Below are positions 1-6,511 of a stretch of 6,677 bases of DNA, piece by piece. Numbering within the stretch: the first letter of the stretch is position 1; every line of letters starts with the position of its first letter. This stretch comes from Oscillospiraceae bacterium. Lineage in GTDB: Bacteria > Bacillota > Clostridia > Oscillospirales > Ruminococcaceae. The notes beneath the pieces were generated by a model, which saw nothing but the letters and a program-made list of their open reading frames with translations, made no database searches and was not told where the DNA came from. The stretch is from assembly GCA_020024235.1 (NCBI GenBank), contig JAHHUA010000095.1, forward strand, positions 1 through 6,677, written 5' to 3'. Both the position numbers and the translations under genes were made by a program.

Positions 1-65
1 ATACTAAGATAACATACATAAATTCCAATTTCAATAGCAAATTTAAACAAAATTTTCTTTTTAAT

Positions 66-120
66 AAAAAAAACAGCATTTAAACAAAATCTAAACTCGG
101 ATTTTGTTAAATACTGTTTT
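66..120 (-). terminator. Rho-independent terminator of secA
   Basis: A long imperfect inverted repeat lies downstream of secA. The arm at 70-91 pairs with the arm at 100-120, giving about 21 pairs with a single bulged A, around an 8-nt loop (92-99). On the minus strand the hairpin runs directly into a T tract (complement of the A run 66-73), as expected for an intrinsic terminator. The plus-strand side is also T-rich (117-138) but interrupted, so weak bidirectional action is possible. Seen directly in the sequence; the function is inferred from shape and position. Confidence 0.85.
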
Positions 121-137
121 AATATTTTATTTAATTT

Positions 138-154
138 TAATCAACACGTGATTA
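138..154 (-). other. Small hairpin just after the secA TGA
   Basis: A perfect 6-bp inverted repeat (TAATCA / TGATTA) with a 5-nt loop, CGTGT on the minus strand, begins 12 nt after the secA TGA codon. It contains the next in-frame stop, TAA at 152-154. The stem is AT-rich and probably weak. It may be chance in an AT-rich 3' region. It is listed because its place relative to the TGA would matter if that codon were recoded. Confidence 0.3.
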
Positions 155-166
155 TTCATTCTGTCC

Positions 167-2941
167 TCAGCATTTTTTGTATTTTTTGCCGCTTCCGCAT
201 GGACAAGGGTCATTTCTTCCCACTTTATTTATGGAACGGGGCTGTGAAGAAATCTCACTTCTGTTAGCAATAGCTTCTTCACCGCGTCTTTCATACATTT
301 CTTTTGCTTTTTGTCTGTTTACAGTTCTTGGATCAACATTTGCAACAGGACGACCTTGTTCATCAGTAATCAATATGTTAAACTGAACTCTCATCATATC
401 TTTGAAAGTGTTTTGCTTGATTTCTTCAATCATCTGGTCAAACATTTCAAATCCTTCATGAGTGTATTCGGTAACAGGGTCTTTCTGAGCAAATGAACGA
501 AGGTGTATTCCACGTTTGAGTTCTTCCATAGCATCAATATGATCCATCCAAAGCTTATCTACATTTCTAAGAAGAATATCTCTTTCAACTTTTCTCATCA
601 TATCAGAGCCACAGGTTTCTTCTTTTTCGGAGTAGATGACAGATGCCTTATTGAGGATAAAGTCATAAATATCCTGTTTTGTCTTTGAAGCCAGTTCTTC
701 ATCGGTAAATTTTAAATCATCGGCAGTTAAAACCCAACCCTGCATATAGCTGCGAAGTCCGTAAATATCCCAATGTTCCTTTTCTTCATCACTGATAAGG
801 TATTTATCAACAATATTGTGAATATCGTCTTCTATCATCTTTCTGATAATAGCAGAAATATCCTCACCATCCAATACCTTTTGACGCTGCTGGTAAATAA
901 TTTCACGCTGCTTGTTCATAACATCGTCGTATTGAAGAACCTGCTTTCTCATACCATAGTTTCTTCCCTCAACTTTTCTTTGAGCGGATTCTATGGTGTT
1001 GGAAAGCATTTTAGCTTCAATCGGTGTATCTTCTTCAACTTTAAGGCTGGTCATCATGGCTTCAAGTCTTTCACCGCCGAAAAGTCTCATCAAATCATCC
1101 TGCAAAGACAAGAAAAATCTTGATTCACCCGGGTCCCCTTGGCGTCCTGAACGTCCACGGAGCTGATTATCAATACGTCTGGATTCATGTCTTTCTGTAC
1201 CGATAATATAAAGTCCACCTGCTTCACGAACTTTTTCAGCTTCTTCTTCAATTTCAGCTTTAAACTGATTATTTAACTCTCTGAAAGTTTTTCTGGCTTC
1301 TAAGATTACTTCATCATCAGTTTCGGTAAATATGGTAGAATTGTAGATAAGTTCTTCATCCATACCCATTTTTCTCATTTTGGCTTTAGCCAAAAATTCG
1401 GCATTACCACCCAGCATAATATCGGTACCACGACCTGCCATGTTAGTAGCAATGGTTACAGCCCCCAGTTTACCTGCCTGAGCTACAATTTCAGCTTCTT
1501 TTTCATGATGTTTGGCATTCAAAACTTCATGTTTGATACCTCTGCGTTTGAGCATAGCTGAAATATGTTCGGATTTATCAATAGATACAGTACCTACCAA
1601 AACAGGCTGTCCTTTTTTATGACATTCTACAACCTGTTCACAGATAGCATTGTATTTAGCAGCTTCGGTTTTGTAAATAACATCATCCATATCCTTACGG
1701 ATAACAGGTTTGTTAGTAGGAATTTCAATTACATCAAGGCTGTAAATTTCTCTGAATTCCTTTTCCTCTGTCATAGCAGTACCTGTCATACCGGAAAGCT
1801 TGTCATACATTCTGAAATAATTTTGGAAAGTAATTGTAGCCAAAGTTACACTTTCCTTTTGAACTTCCACGTGTTCCTTAGCTTCAATAGCCTGGTGCAA
1901 ACCTTCGTTGTAGCGTCTGCCTATCATAAGACGGCCTGTAAATTCGTCAACAATGAGAATTTCTTTGTCCTTAACAACATAATCAACATCTCTTGTCATA
2001 ATGCCATGAGCTCTGATAGCCTGATTGATATGATGTGCTATTGTGGAGTTTTCAGGATCTGTCAAATTGTCCAAATTAAAGTACTGTTCAGCTTTTTTTA
2101 CACCTTTGGCAGTAAGGGTAGCTGTTCTGGCTTTTTCATCTACGATATAGTCAGCGTCCACATCGTCATCAAATTCTTTGTTGTTGCTTTCTTTAACCTT
2201 AATGGATTTAAGTCCTGAGGCAAAAAGATCGGCAATTTTATAAAGGTCTGTGGATTTTTCGCCCGGACCTGAAATAATAAGAGGAGTTCTGGCTTCATCT
2301 ATCAAAATTGAGTCAACTTCGTCCACTACTGCAAAGCTGTGGCCTCTTTGAACCATTCTTTCTTTTTCTGTAACCATGTTGTCACGGAGATAGTCAAAAC
2401 CTAATTCGTTGTTTGTACCATAAGTAATATCACAGCTGTAAGCATGTCTTCTGTCTTTTTCTCTCATATTGGAAACAATAAGACCTACGCTCATACCCAA
2501 AAAGTTATAAAGTTTACCCATAACTTCAGACTGATATTTTGCAAGGTAATCATTTACAGTTACAACATGAACACCTTTTCCCGAAAGAGCATTAAGGTAA
2601 GCCGGAAGTGTAGCCACCAAAGTTTTACCTTCACCTGTTCTCATTTCGGCAATTCTGCCTTGATGCAAAACAATACCACCGATAATCTGTACAGGAAAGT
2701 GCTTCATACCAAGCACTCTCCAAGCGGATTCACGGCATACTGCAAATGCGTCCGGAAGAATATCATCAAGTGTTTCCCCATTTGCAAGTCTTTCTTTTAA
2801 AGCAGGTGTACAGGCACGGAGTTCATTGTCGCTCATAGCCTGATATTTGCTTTCCAATTCAAGGACTTTATCTTTTATTGGGGATATTTTTTTCATTTCT
2901 CTTTGGGAATAGCTTCCCAAAATTTTATCTAAAAAGCCCAT
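167..2941 (-). CDS. secA: Protein translocase ATPase SecA, 924 aa, C-terminal zinc motif cut short
   Basis: SecA is the ATPase that drives preproteins through the SecYEG channel at the inner face of the membrane. Visible in order: Walker A MRTGEGKT (100-107), DEAD-box variant DEVD (207-210) with the preprotein cross-linking domain after it, LSGMTGTA (382-389), NMAGRGTDI (500-508), the motif VI stretch from GTERHESRR to QGDPG (581-605), QYDDVMNKQR (670-679), the helical scaffold/two-helix-finger region LWMDHIDAMEELKRG (797-811), and a C-terminal SEC-C zinc motif starting at 906. A charged insertion at about 517-575 explains the length, greater than the roughly 840 aa of Bacillus. The start is ATG with GAGGTG (2947-2952) 5 nt upstream. 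Odd point: the protein stops at TGA immediately after C924, so the fourth zinc ligand (His or Cys in other SecAs) is missing. The codons after TGA would read GQNE then TAA, matching the usual tail. The gene stands alone between its promoter and a strong terminator. Confidence 0.98.
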   Translation of the reverse strand: MGFLDKILGSYSQREMKKISPIKDKVLELESKYQAMSDNELRACTPALKERLANGETLDDILPDAFAVCRESAWRVLGMKHFPVQIIGGIVLHQGRIAEMRTGEGKTLVATLPAYLNALSGKGVHVVTVNDYLAKYQSEVMGKLYNFLGMSVGLIVSNMREKDRRHAYSCDITYGTNNELGFDYLRDNMVTEKERMVQRGHSFAVVDEVDSILIDEARTPLIISGPGEKSTDLYKIADLFASGLKSIKVKESNNKEFDDDVDADYIVDEKARTATLTAKGVKKAEQYFNLDNLTDPENSTIAHHINQAIRAHGIMTRDVDYVVKDKEILIVDEFTGRLMIGRRYNEGLHQAIEAKEHVEVQKESVTLATITFQNYFRMYDKLSGMTGTAMTEEKEFREIYSLDVIEIPTNKPVIRKDMDDVIYKTEAAKYNAICEQVVECHKKGQPVLVGTVSIDKSEHISAMLKRRGIKHEVLNAKHHEKEAEIVAQAGKLGAVTIATNMAGRGTDIMLGGNAEFLAKAKMRKMGMDEELIYNSTIFTETDDEVILEARKTFRELNNQFKAEIEEEAEKVREAGGLYIIGTERHESRRIDNQLRGRSGRQGDPGESRFFLSLQDDLMRLFGGERLEAMMTSLKVEEDTPIEAKMLSNTIESAQRKVEGRNYGMRKQVLQYDDVMNKQREIIYQQRQKVLDGEDISAIIRKMIEDDIHNIVDKYLISDEEKEHWDIYGLRSYMQGWVLTADDLKFTDEELASKTKQDIYDFILNKASVIYSEKEETCGSDMMRKVERDILLRNVDKLWMDHIDAMEELKRGIHLRSFAQKDPVTEYTHEGFEMFDQMIEEIKQNTFKDMMRVQFNILITDEQGRPVANVDPRTVNRQKAKEMYERRGEEAIANRSEISSQPRSINKVGRNDPCPCGSGKKYKKC

Positions 2942-2946
2942 TTTTT

Positions 2947-2952
2947 CACCTC
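2947..2952 (-). promoter_or_regulatory. Ribosome binding site of secA
   Basis: GAGGTG on the minus strand, 5 nt upstream of the ATG at 2941. It confirms that the MGFLDKIL start is the right one. Confidence 0.85.
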
Positions 2953-3013
2953 ATGTATTTAATTGACTATATACTTAGACATACTTCTCATTATATAAAA
3001 GTTTAACATTACT

Positions 3014-3042
3014 ATTTTACATGGATTATGGGATTTTGTCAA
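3014..3042 (-). promoter_or_regulatory. Sigma-A-type promoter of secA
   Basis: On the minus strand a perfect -35 TTGACA (3042-3037) is followed after exactly 17 nt by a -10 TAAAAT (3019-3014, five of six consensus bases). Transcription would start near 3007, giving a leader of about 65 nt before the secA ATG. No riboswitch-like fold was recognised in this leader. Confidence 0.75.
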
Positions 3043-3100
3043 ATAAAATAACTATGATTAGCTTAATATTTTATGTATAAACTTTTAATATTGCCGCTAC

Positions 3101-3129
3101 TTGTTATTTTACACTGAATTTGATATAAT
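3101..3129 (+). promoter_or_regulatory. Extended -10 promoter of trmN6-rsmI
   Basis: TTGTTA (3101-3106) and a perfect -10 TATAAT (3124-3129) are 17 nt apart. A TG one base before the -10 (3121-3122) makes an extended -10 element, which can offset the weaker -35. The start would fall near 3136, about 40 nt before the TTG start of trmN6. It is divergent from the secA promoter with about 60 bp between the two -35 boxes, so they do not overlap. Confidence 0.75.
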
Positions 3130-3162
3130 TATAAAATATTATTTACAGATTTTTTTATAAAC

Positions 3163-3168
3163 AGGGAG
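3163..3168 (+). promoter_or_regulatory. Ribosome binding site fixing the TTG start of trmN6
   Basis: AGGGAG lies 7 nt before TTG at 3176-3178. No ATG or GTG sits at suitable spacing, and the family's conserved N-terminus needs this start, so the RBS settles it. Confidence 0.75.
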
Positions 3169-3175
3169 AAAAATT

Positions 3176-3910
3176 TTGGAAGAATTAAATTATGAATTTG
3201 AAAAACTCGGCGATATAATTGACATCTGCATAAGTTCCGACCATAAATTCGGAACAGATGCTTTTTTGCTTTCCGATTATGCAAATATCCGAAGAAAAGA
3301 TACAGCCTGTGATTTAGGCACAGGGTGTGGAATTATACCCCTTCTTTGGTTTAGAAATCCCGCTAAATCCCCTAAATTCGTTTGGGCTGTGGATATTCAG
3401 TCAAAAGCCATAAAGCAGTTAAATATCAGCATTGAAAAAAACAATTTAAAGGATAAAATAAAGGCTGTAAAGGGCGACCTTAAAAATATAAAGGAGCTGG
3501 GTCTGCCATTGGGAGAATTTGACCTTGTTACCTGTAATCCTCCCTACAAAATAAACGGAGCCGGAATAATCAGTGAAACGGACAGTGAAAAAATTGCCCG
3601 CCATGAAACCATGTGCAACATTGATGATGTGGTATATGCCGCCTCCAGGCTGCTTAAATTTGGTGGACGACTTTGCATTTGTCAGCGTCCCGAAAGACTT
3701 TTAGATGTTATGGAAGCTATGAGAAAATACAAAATAGAGCCAAAGCGCCTGCGTTTTGTACAGAAAAAAGGAAATACAGCTCCATGGCTTTTTCTTATAG
3801 AGGGAAAACAAGGTTCAAAACCTTTTTTAAAAGTAGAAGAACCTTTTATCATACAAAATGAAAAAGGCGATTTTTCAAAGGAATTACAGGATATTTATTT
3901 TAATTTTTAG
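3176..3910 (+). CDS. trmN6: tRNA1(Val) A37 N6-methyltransferase (YfiC/YabB family)
   Basis: A SAM-dependent class I methyltransferase of 244 aa. It resembles E. coli TrmN6/YfiC, which methylates N6 of adenosine 37 next to the anticodon in one tRNA-Val species, and Bacillus YabB. Visible: the family signature FGTDAFLLSDYA (25-36), SAM-binding motif I DLGTGCG (46-52), the acidic ribose-binding position in VDIQ (72-75), the N6-adenine catalytic motif NPPY (121-124) and the family ARHE motif (141-144). The length is normal. The start is TTG, with an RBS 7 nt upstream and no alternative nearby. It is the first gene of a two-gene unit: rsmI starts 18 nt after its TAG stop and the gap carries an RBS. 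The class and NPPY chemistry are clear. The exact tRNA target in this organism is inferred from homologues. Confidence 0.9.
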   Translation: MEELNYEFEKLGDIIDICISSDHKFGTDAFLLSDYANIRRKDTACDLGTGCGIIPLLWFRNPAKSPKFVWAVDIQSKAIKQLNISIEKNNLKDKIKAVKGDLKNIKELGLPLGEFDLVTCNPPYKINGAGIISETDSEKIARHETMCNIDDVVYAASRLLKFGGRLCICQRPERLLDVMEAMRKYKIEPKRLRFVQKKGNTAPWLFLIEGKQGSKPFLKVEEPFIIQNEKGDFSKELQDIYFNF

Positions 3911-3913
3911 CAA

Positions 3914-3919
3914 AAGGAG
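3914..3919 (+). promoter_or_regulatory. Ribosome binding site deciding the rsmI start
   Basis: AAGGAG lies 9 nt before ATG (3929) but only 3 nt before the in-frame GTG (3923). The spacing favours the ATG, so the protein starts MAKLYVVG rather than MEMAKLYVVG. Confidence 0.75.
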
Positions 3920-3928
3920 TTAGTGGAA

Positions 3929-4747
3929 ATGGCAAAATTATATGTGGTGGGGACGCCTATAGGAAATTTAAATGATATATCTCCCAGAGCTGTTGAAACA
4001 CTTTCAAAAGTCGATTTTATAGCCGCTGAGGACACCAGAGTAACCCTAAAGCTTTTAAATCATTTCGGTATAAAAAAACCAATGATAAGCTATCATGAAC
4101 ACAATATACGGGAAAAGGGAGAATATATTATTTCACGCATTGCCGACGGAGAAAATTGTGCCATTGTAACTGATGCCGGTATGCCCTGTATTTCCGACCC
4201 GGGCGAAGATATTGTAAAACTCTGTCATGACAACGGCATTGAACTGGAAGTTGTACCGGGACCCAGTGCTTTAATTGCGGCTTTGGCTGTTTCCGGACTT
4301 ATAACTTCAAAATTTGTATTTCAGGGATTTCTCACTGTACGCAAAACAGGAAGATTTGAGGAATTGGAAAAACTAAAAAACGAAGAAAAAACCATTATTT
4401 TTTATGAAGCTCCACATAAGCTCCGTGCAACTTTAAGTGATATGAAAGCTGTTTTCGGAAACAGAACCATTTCCATTGCCAGAGAAATTACCAAAATCCA
4501 TGAAGAAGTAAAACGCACCACTTTAGATGAAGCTATTGCCTTTTATGAAGAAAATAACCCAAAAGGTGAATTTGTGCTTATAGTGGAAGGAGCAAAACCT
4601 CAAAAACCACAGGACGAAATCAGCTTTGAACAAGCTGTGGAAATGGCAAAAGAACTGGCTGAAGATATGGGGTCATCAGCCGCAGCCAAAGAAATAAGCA
4701 AAACCACAGGCTACAAAAAAGGAGATATTTACAAAGCATTGCTTTAA
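3929..4747 (+). CDS. rsmI: 16S rRNA (cytidine-1402-2'-O)-methyltransferase RsmI
   Basis: RsmI methylates the ribose of C1402 in the decoding centre of 16S rRNA; RsmH methylates the base of the same nucleotide in other bacteria. It belongs to the tetrapyrrole-methylase fold. In the 272-aa protein counted from ATG: TPIGNL (9-14), AEDTR (33-37), SYHEHN (54-59), DAGMPCISDPG (82-92), VPGPSA (109-114), EAPHKL (160-165), REITKIHEE (185-193), GEFVLIVEG (213-221) and a short C-terminal helical domain (about 231-272) as in full-length family members. All expected blocks are present. It lies 18 nt after trmN6, so the two are very likely cotranscribed. Bacillus has the same order (yabB-yazA-yabC), but the GIY-YIG gene yazA is absent between them here. 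A GTG at 3923 is an alternative start adding two residues but is too close to the RBS. Confidence 0.97.
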   Translation: MAKLYVVGTPIGNLNDISPRAVETLSKVDFIAAEDTRVTLKLLNHFGIKKPMISYHEHNIREKGEYIISRIADGENCAIVTDAGMPCISDPGEDIVKLCHDNGIELEVVPGPSALIAALAVSGLITSKFVFQGFLTVRKTGRFEELEKLKNEEKTIIFYEAPHKLRATLSDMKAVFGNRTISIAREITKIHEEVKRTTLDEAIAFYEENNPKGEFVLIVEGAKPQKPQDEISFEQAVEMAKELAEDMGSSAAAKEISKTTGYKKGDIYKALL

Positions 4748-4789
4748 CAGATTTAACTAAAATTATTATAAAATACAGCAAAGCTTTTT
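4733..4789 (+). terminator. Possible rsmI terminator with a long loop
   Basis: The arm AAAGCATTGCT (4733-4743, inside the last rsmI codons) pairs with AGCAAAGCTTT (4777-4787) at 10 of 11 positions, around a 33-nt loop. A T run (4785-4789) and further T-rich sequence follow. The long loop makes it weaker than a classic terminator. No other candidate lies in the 40-bp gap before the convergent gene, whose stop codon (4788-4790) abuts the T run. Confidence 0.35.
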
Positions 4790-5285
4790 ACTTATTTTCA
4801 AAGAAACTTTTATCAAAGCAGTATAAAACGGCAGTAACCACTTCCAGCATATTGTCGCAATTTTTATAACTGCAATCAATAACAAGTTCCATGGGTTCAA
4901 CTTTATAACCGATAAAATTTATAAAACCTCTTTGAATACTTATCACAGATTTATCCGAAGTTATACTGGAAACCGTAACACTGTCTTTGGAAGAAAAACC
5001 ACAGGTTATAAATTTATAATTTTTTGCTTCCTCTTCACTTAAAACAATACGACAGGCAGAATTTAAAATCACTGTTGTATTAGAGCAATTTAATATATCG
5101 GGGAGAGATTTTGCGTTTTTTCCGCAGACAACCAATAAACTGTTGCAGGAAATAACGCATTTTTCATTGGACTGAACTACGGTTATTTTACCTTTTGGGC
5201 AAATATCACTATTGTTTTTTAACACAGACAGAAACTGCCTGCAAAGCTCCGGACTGTCAAAATACACTGTCAGCGAATTACTCAT
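4788..5285 (-). CDS. Cysteine-rich protein of unknown function, 165 aa
   Basis: I do not recognise a named family. The protein has no signal peptide or membrane segment and looks cytoplasmic and globular. Eleven of 165 residues are cysteine (15, 29, 43, 47, 54, 68, 78, 95, 138, 143, 156), but they form no regular CxxC pairs, so a metal site is not evident. The most distinctive stretch is ITCGFSSKDSVTVSS (93-107), followed by SIQRGF and GYKVEPMEL (126-134). That block faintly recalls the region of Mur-type ligases after the central ATPase domain, but no P-loop is present, so any link would be to a fragment or degenerate form; this is conjecture. Start: ATG at 5285, because GGGGGA lies 7 nt before it, whereas the in-frame ATG at 5300 has no RBS. 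It lies 61 bp downstream of the ylbJ-like gene on the same strand and could share its transcript. Confidence 0.8.
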   Translation of the reverse strand: MSNSLTVYFDSPELCRQFLSVLKNNSDICPKGKITVVQSNEKCVISCNSLLVVCGKNAKSLPDILNCSNTTVILNSACRIVLSEEEAKNYKFITCGFSSKDSVTVSSITSDKSVISIQRGFINFIGYKVEPMELVIDCSYKNCDNMLEVVTAVLYCFDKSFFENK

Positions 5286-5292
5286 TTTGCTT

Positions 5293-5298
5293 TCCCCC
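5293..5298 (-). promoter_or_regulatory. Ribosome binding site deciding the start of the unknown gene
   Basis: GGGGGA on the minus strand, 7 nt before ATG 5285. The upstream in-frame ATG (5300) overlaps this purine run and is itself preceded only by A/T-rich sequence, so the shorter protein (MSNSLTVYF) is preferred. Confidence 0.6.
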
Positions 5299-5308
5299 AT
5301 ATTATTTA

Positions 5309-5332
5309 GTAATATTTATTATTACCATGGTA
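5309..5332. repeat. Two overlapping palindromes upstream of the unknown gene
   Basis: GTAATA (5309-5314) and TATTAC (5320-5325) form a perfect 6-bp inverted repeat around TTTAT. It overlaps the perfect 10-bp palindrome TACCATGGTA (5323-5332). Both lie in the 61-bp gap between the ylbJ-like stop and the unknown gene's start. They could be an operator, a weak mRNA hairpin or chance in AT-rich DNA. No T tract follows, so it does not look like a terminator. Confidence 0.4.
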
Positions 5333-5346
5333 CACATTTTTATGCT

Positions 5347-6432
5347 CTAAAACACTTCCTCTTTTTTTAATAAAATTGTTATAATCATTGACAGCATACA
5401 AAGAGTATATATAATGGAATTTGAATTTATATAAGCTTCGGCACCGATATTTCCCATGGCATATACTGAGGTTTTTAAAAAATACCTTTTAAAAATTTCA
5501 GTAAAAAGTGCTGAGTAAATGCCCATAGCAAACCTTGAAATTATAAATGGTTTAAAATTTATCTTCATTTTTATACAGTTTTTAATTTGAAAAAATACAC
5601 CTATTCCTCCAAAGGCTGTTAAAAACGAGAACAAGCTCATATATTGTATTAAACCTTGATTTATACGAAAAATTCCACCGGATATTTCAATCATTCCGAA
5701 AATTAAAGTTTCAAAATAATTATAAGGTAATATCTTTTTAAAAAATATATTATAGCAAAAGTCAATGATTTTCATAAAAAATCTGTTATTTGACAGCACT
5801 GCGGTAAAGGCAGAAAAGCCTATTACAAACCCGAATATGCACAGCATGGATATAGCAGAATTATTTATACTTTTAACCAAAGCCTGACAATAGGGTATTG
5901 TATCTTTTGGGTTTGGTATACATGAGCTATCTGTTTTCATATGGGTAAAGCAGGCAGTTATAATACAAGATAAAACCTCTGATATCCAAATTATAACACC
6001 GGCTTTTATATCACCTAAAATACCAAGTCCAACTCCGCTGATAATAAAGGCAGGTGAACAGTTTACACAAAAACACAAAAGTTTTTCCGCCTCACTGATA
6101 TTCATTTCTCCTTTTTCCAAATCGGAGTTTATCATATTGGCACCTATGGGATAGCCCCCTATAAGTGATAAAAACAATATATGGGTGTATTTTTTCGGGC
6201 AATGAAATAATTTTTCACCTGCTACACCGAAAATATTTGAAAACTCATATTTTAAATCTGTCAATGAAACAAAGCTTGACAATATCATAAACGGAAAAAG
6301 TGAAGGCAAAAGAGAAAATCCGCAAATTTTTACAGCATTTCTCACACTGTCCCCCACTTTTTCACAGCATACAAAAACAATACACAAATAAATTACTGCT
6401 GATGTCATCAGCAGTTTTTTTAATTTCTTCAA
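5347..6432 (-). CDS. ylbJ: YlbJ-like sporulation integral membrane protein
   Basis: A polytopic membrane protein of 361 aa, with roughly eight to nine hydrophobic segments (about 8-23, 38-57, 84-101, 126-145, 147-163, 192-213, 263-283, 298-316, 336-355). It resembles Bacillus YlbJ, a sigma-E-controlled protein of the mother cell needed for proper spore cortex, with the Gate (nucleoside recognition) fold. Visible family features: GFSLLPSLFPFMILSS (38-53), GGYPIGANMI (92-101) followed by an acidic EKGEMNISEAEKLL helix (106-119), NCSPAFIISGVG (124-135), and a second half repeating the pattern with EISGGI (249-254) and FGGIGVFFQI (274-283). It is somewhat shorter than Bacillus YlbJ (about 400 aa). 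Start: TTG at 6432 with GGAGGTGA 5 nt upstream. The frame stays open upstream to 6543, but that extension is hydrophilic, lacks an RBS and would overlap the divergent gene. The transported molecule, if any, is unknown. Confidence 0.88.
   Translation of the reverse strand: MKKLKKLLMTSAVIYLCIVFVCCEKVGDSVRNAVKICGFSLLPSLFPFMILSSFVSLTDLKYEFSNIFGVAGEKLFHCPKKYTHILFLSLIGGYPIGANMINSDLEKGEMNISEAEKLLCFCVNCSPAFIISGVGLGILGDIKAGVIIWISEVLSCIITACFTHMKTDSSCIPNPKDTIPYCQALVKSINNSAISMLCIFGFVIGFSAFTAVLSNNRFFMKIIDFCYNIFFKKILPYNYFETLIFGMIEISGGIFRINQGLIQYMSLFSFLTAFGGIGVFFQIKNCIKMKINFKPFIISRFAMGIYSALFTEIFKRYFLKTSVYAMGNIGAEAYINSNSIIYTLCMLSMIITILLKKEEVF
6395..6421 (+). terminator. Terminator-shaped palindrome inside the start of ylbJ
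   Basis: A perfect inverted repeat (ACTGCTGATG / CATCAGCAGT around one T, 6395-6415) is followed on the plus strand by seven Ts (6415-6421). That is the classic form of an intrinsic terminator reading rightward, antisense to ylbJ and toward the yqfC-like gene. On the minus strand it covers about codons 7-13 of ylbJ, so in that mRNA it would be a hairpin some 20 nt after the start codon. The shape is seen directly; use as an antisense terminator or a translation-control hairpin is inference. Confidence 0.5.
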
Positions 6433-6437
6433 TAAAA

Positions 6438-6445
6438 TCACCTCC
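6438..6445 (-). promoter_or_regulatory. Ribosome binding site fixing the TTG start of ylbJ
   Basis: GGAGGTGA on the minus strand, 5 nt before TTG 6432. It is a near-perfect Shine-Dalgarno sequence and overrides the longer open frame that extends upstream to 6543. Confidence 0.9.
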
Positions 6446-6498
6446 GATTTTTCATTATTGGCTTTGTTAATGAATATGTATTTATATATGAGTTTATG

Positions 6499-6505
6499 AG
6501 GAGGT
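6499..6505 (+). promoter_or_regulatory. Ribosome binding site of the yqfC-like gene
   Basis: AGGAGGT on the plus strand with its GG ending 7 nt before TTG 6512. This strong site is the main evidence that the short open frame running to the window edge is a real gene. Confidence 0.85.
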
Positions 6506-6511
6506 ATATTT

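Noticed and set aside
1..65. Search for a gene or RNA at the left edge
   Set aside because: AT-rich sequence without an RBS, an open frame of note or a stable fold; it lies beyond the secA terminator. Nothing could be supported.
177..2800. Several plus-strand open frames (for example 177-386, 773-1123, 1565-2218, 2444-2800)
   Set aside because: They lie antisense to secA, whose conserved motifs cover the whole region. Their proteins are rich in Phe/Ser/Asn without recognisable motifs, as expected for the complement of a coding strand.
2963..2997. Plus-strand TTGACT ... TATATA as a promoter upstream of trmN6
   Set aside because: The spacing of 23 nt is too long, and a much better extended -10 promoter lies at 3101-3129.
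3673..3861. Plus-strand open frame of 62 codons inside trmN6
   Set aside because: It overlaps trmN6 in another frame, has no RBS and has a low-complexity basic product.
5286..5300. ATG at 5300 as the start of the unknown gene
   Set aside because: It has no ribosome binding site. Its first codons form the GGGGGA that properly serves ATG 5285.
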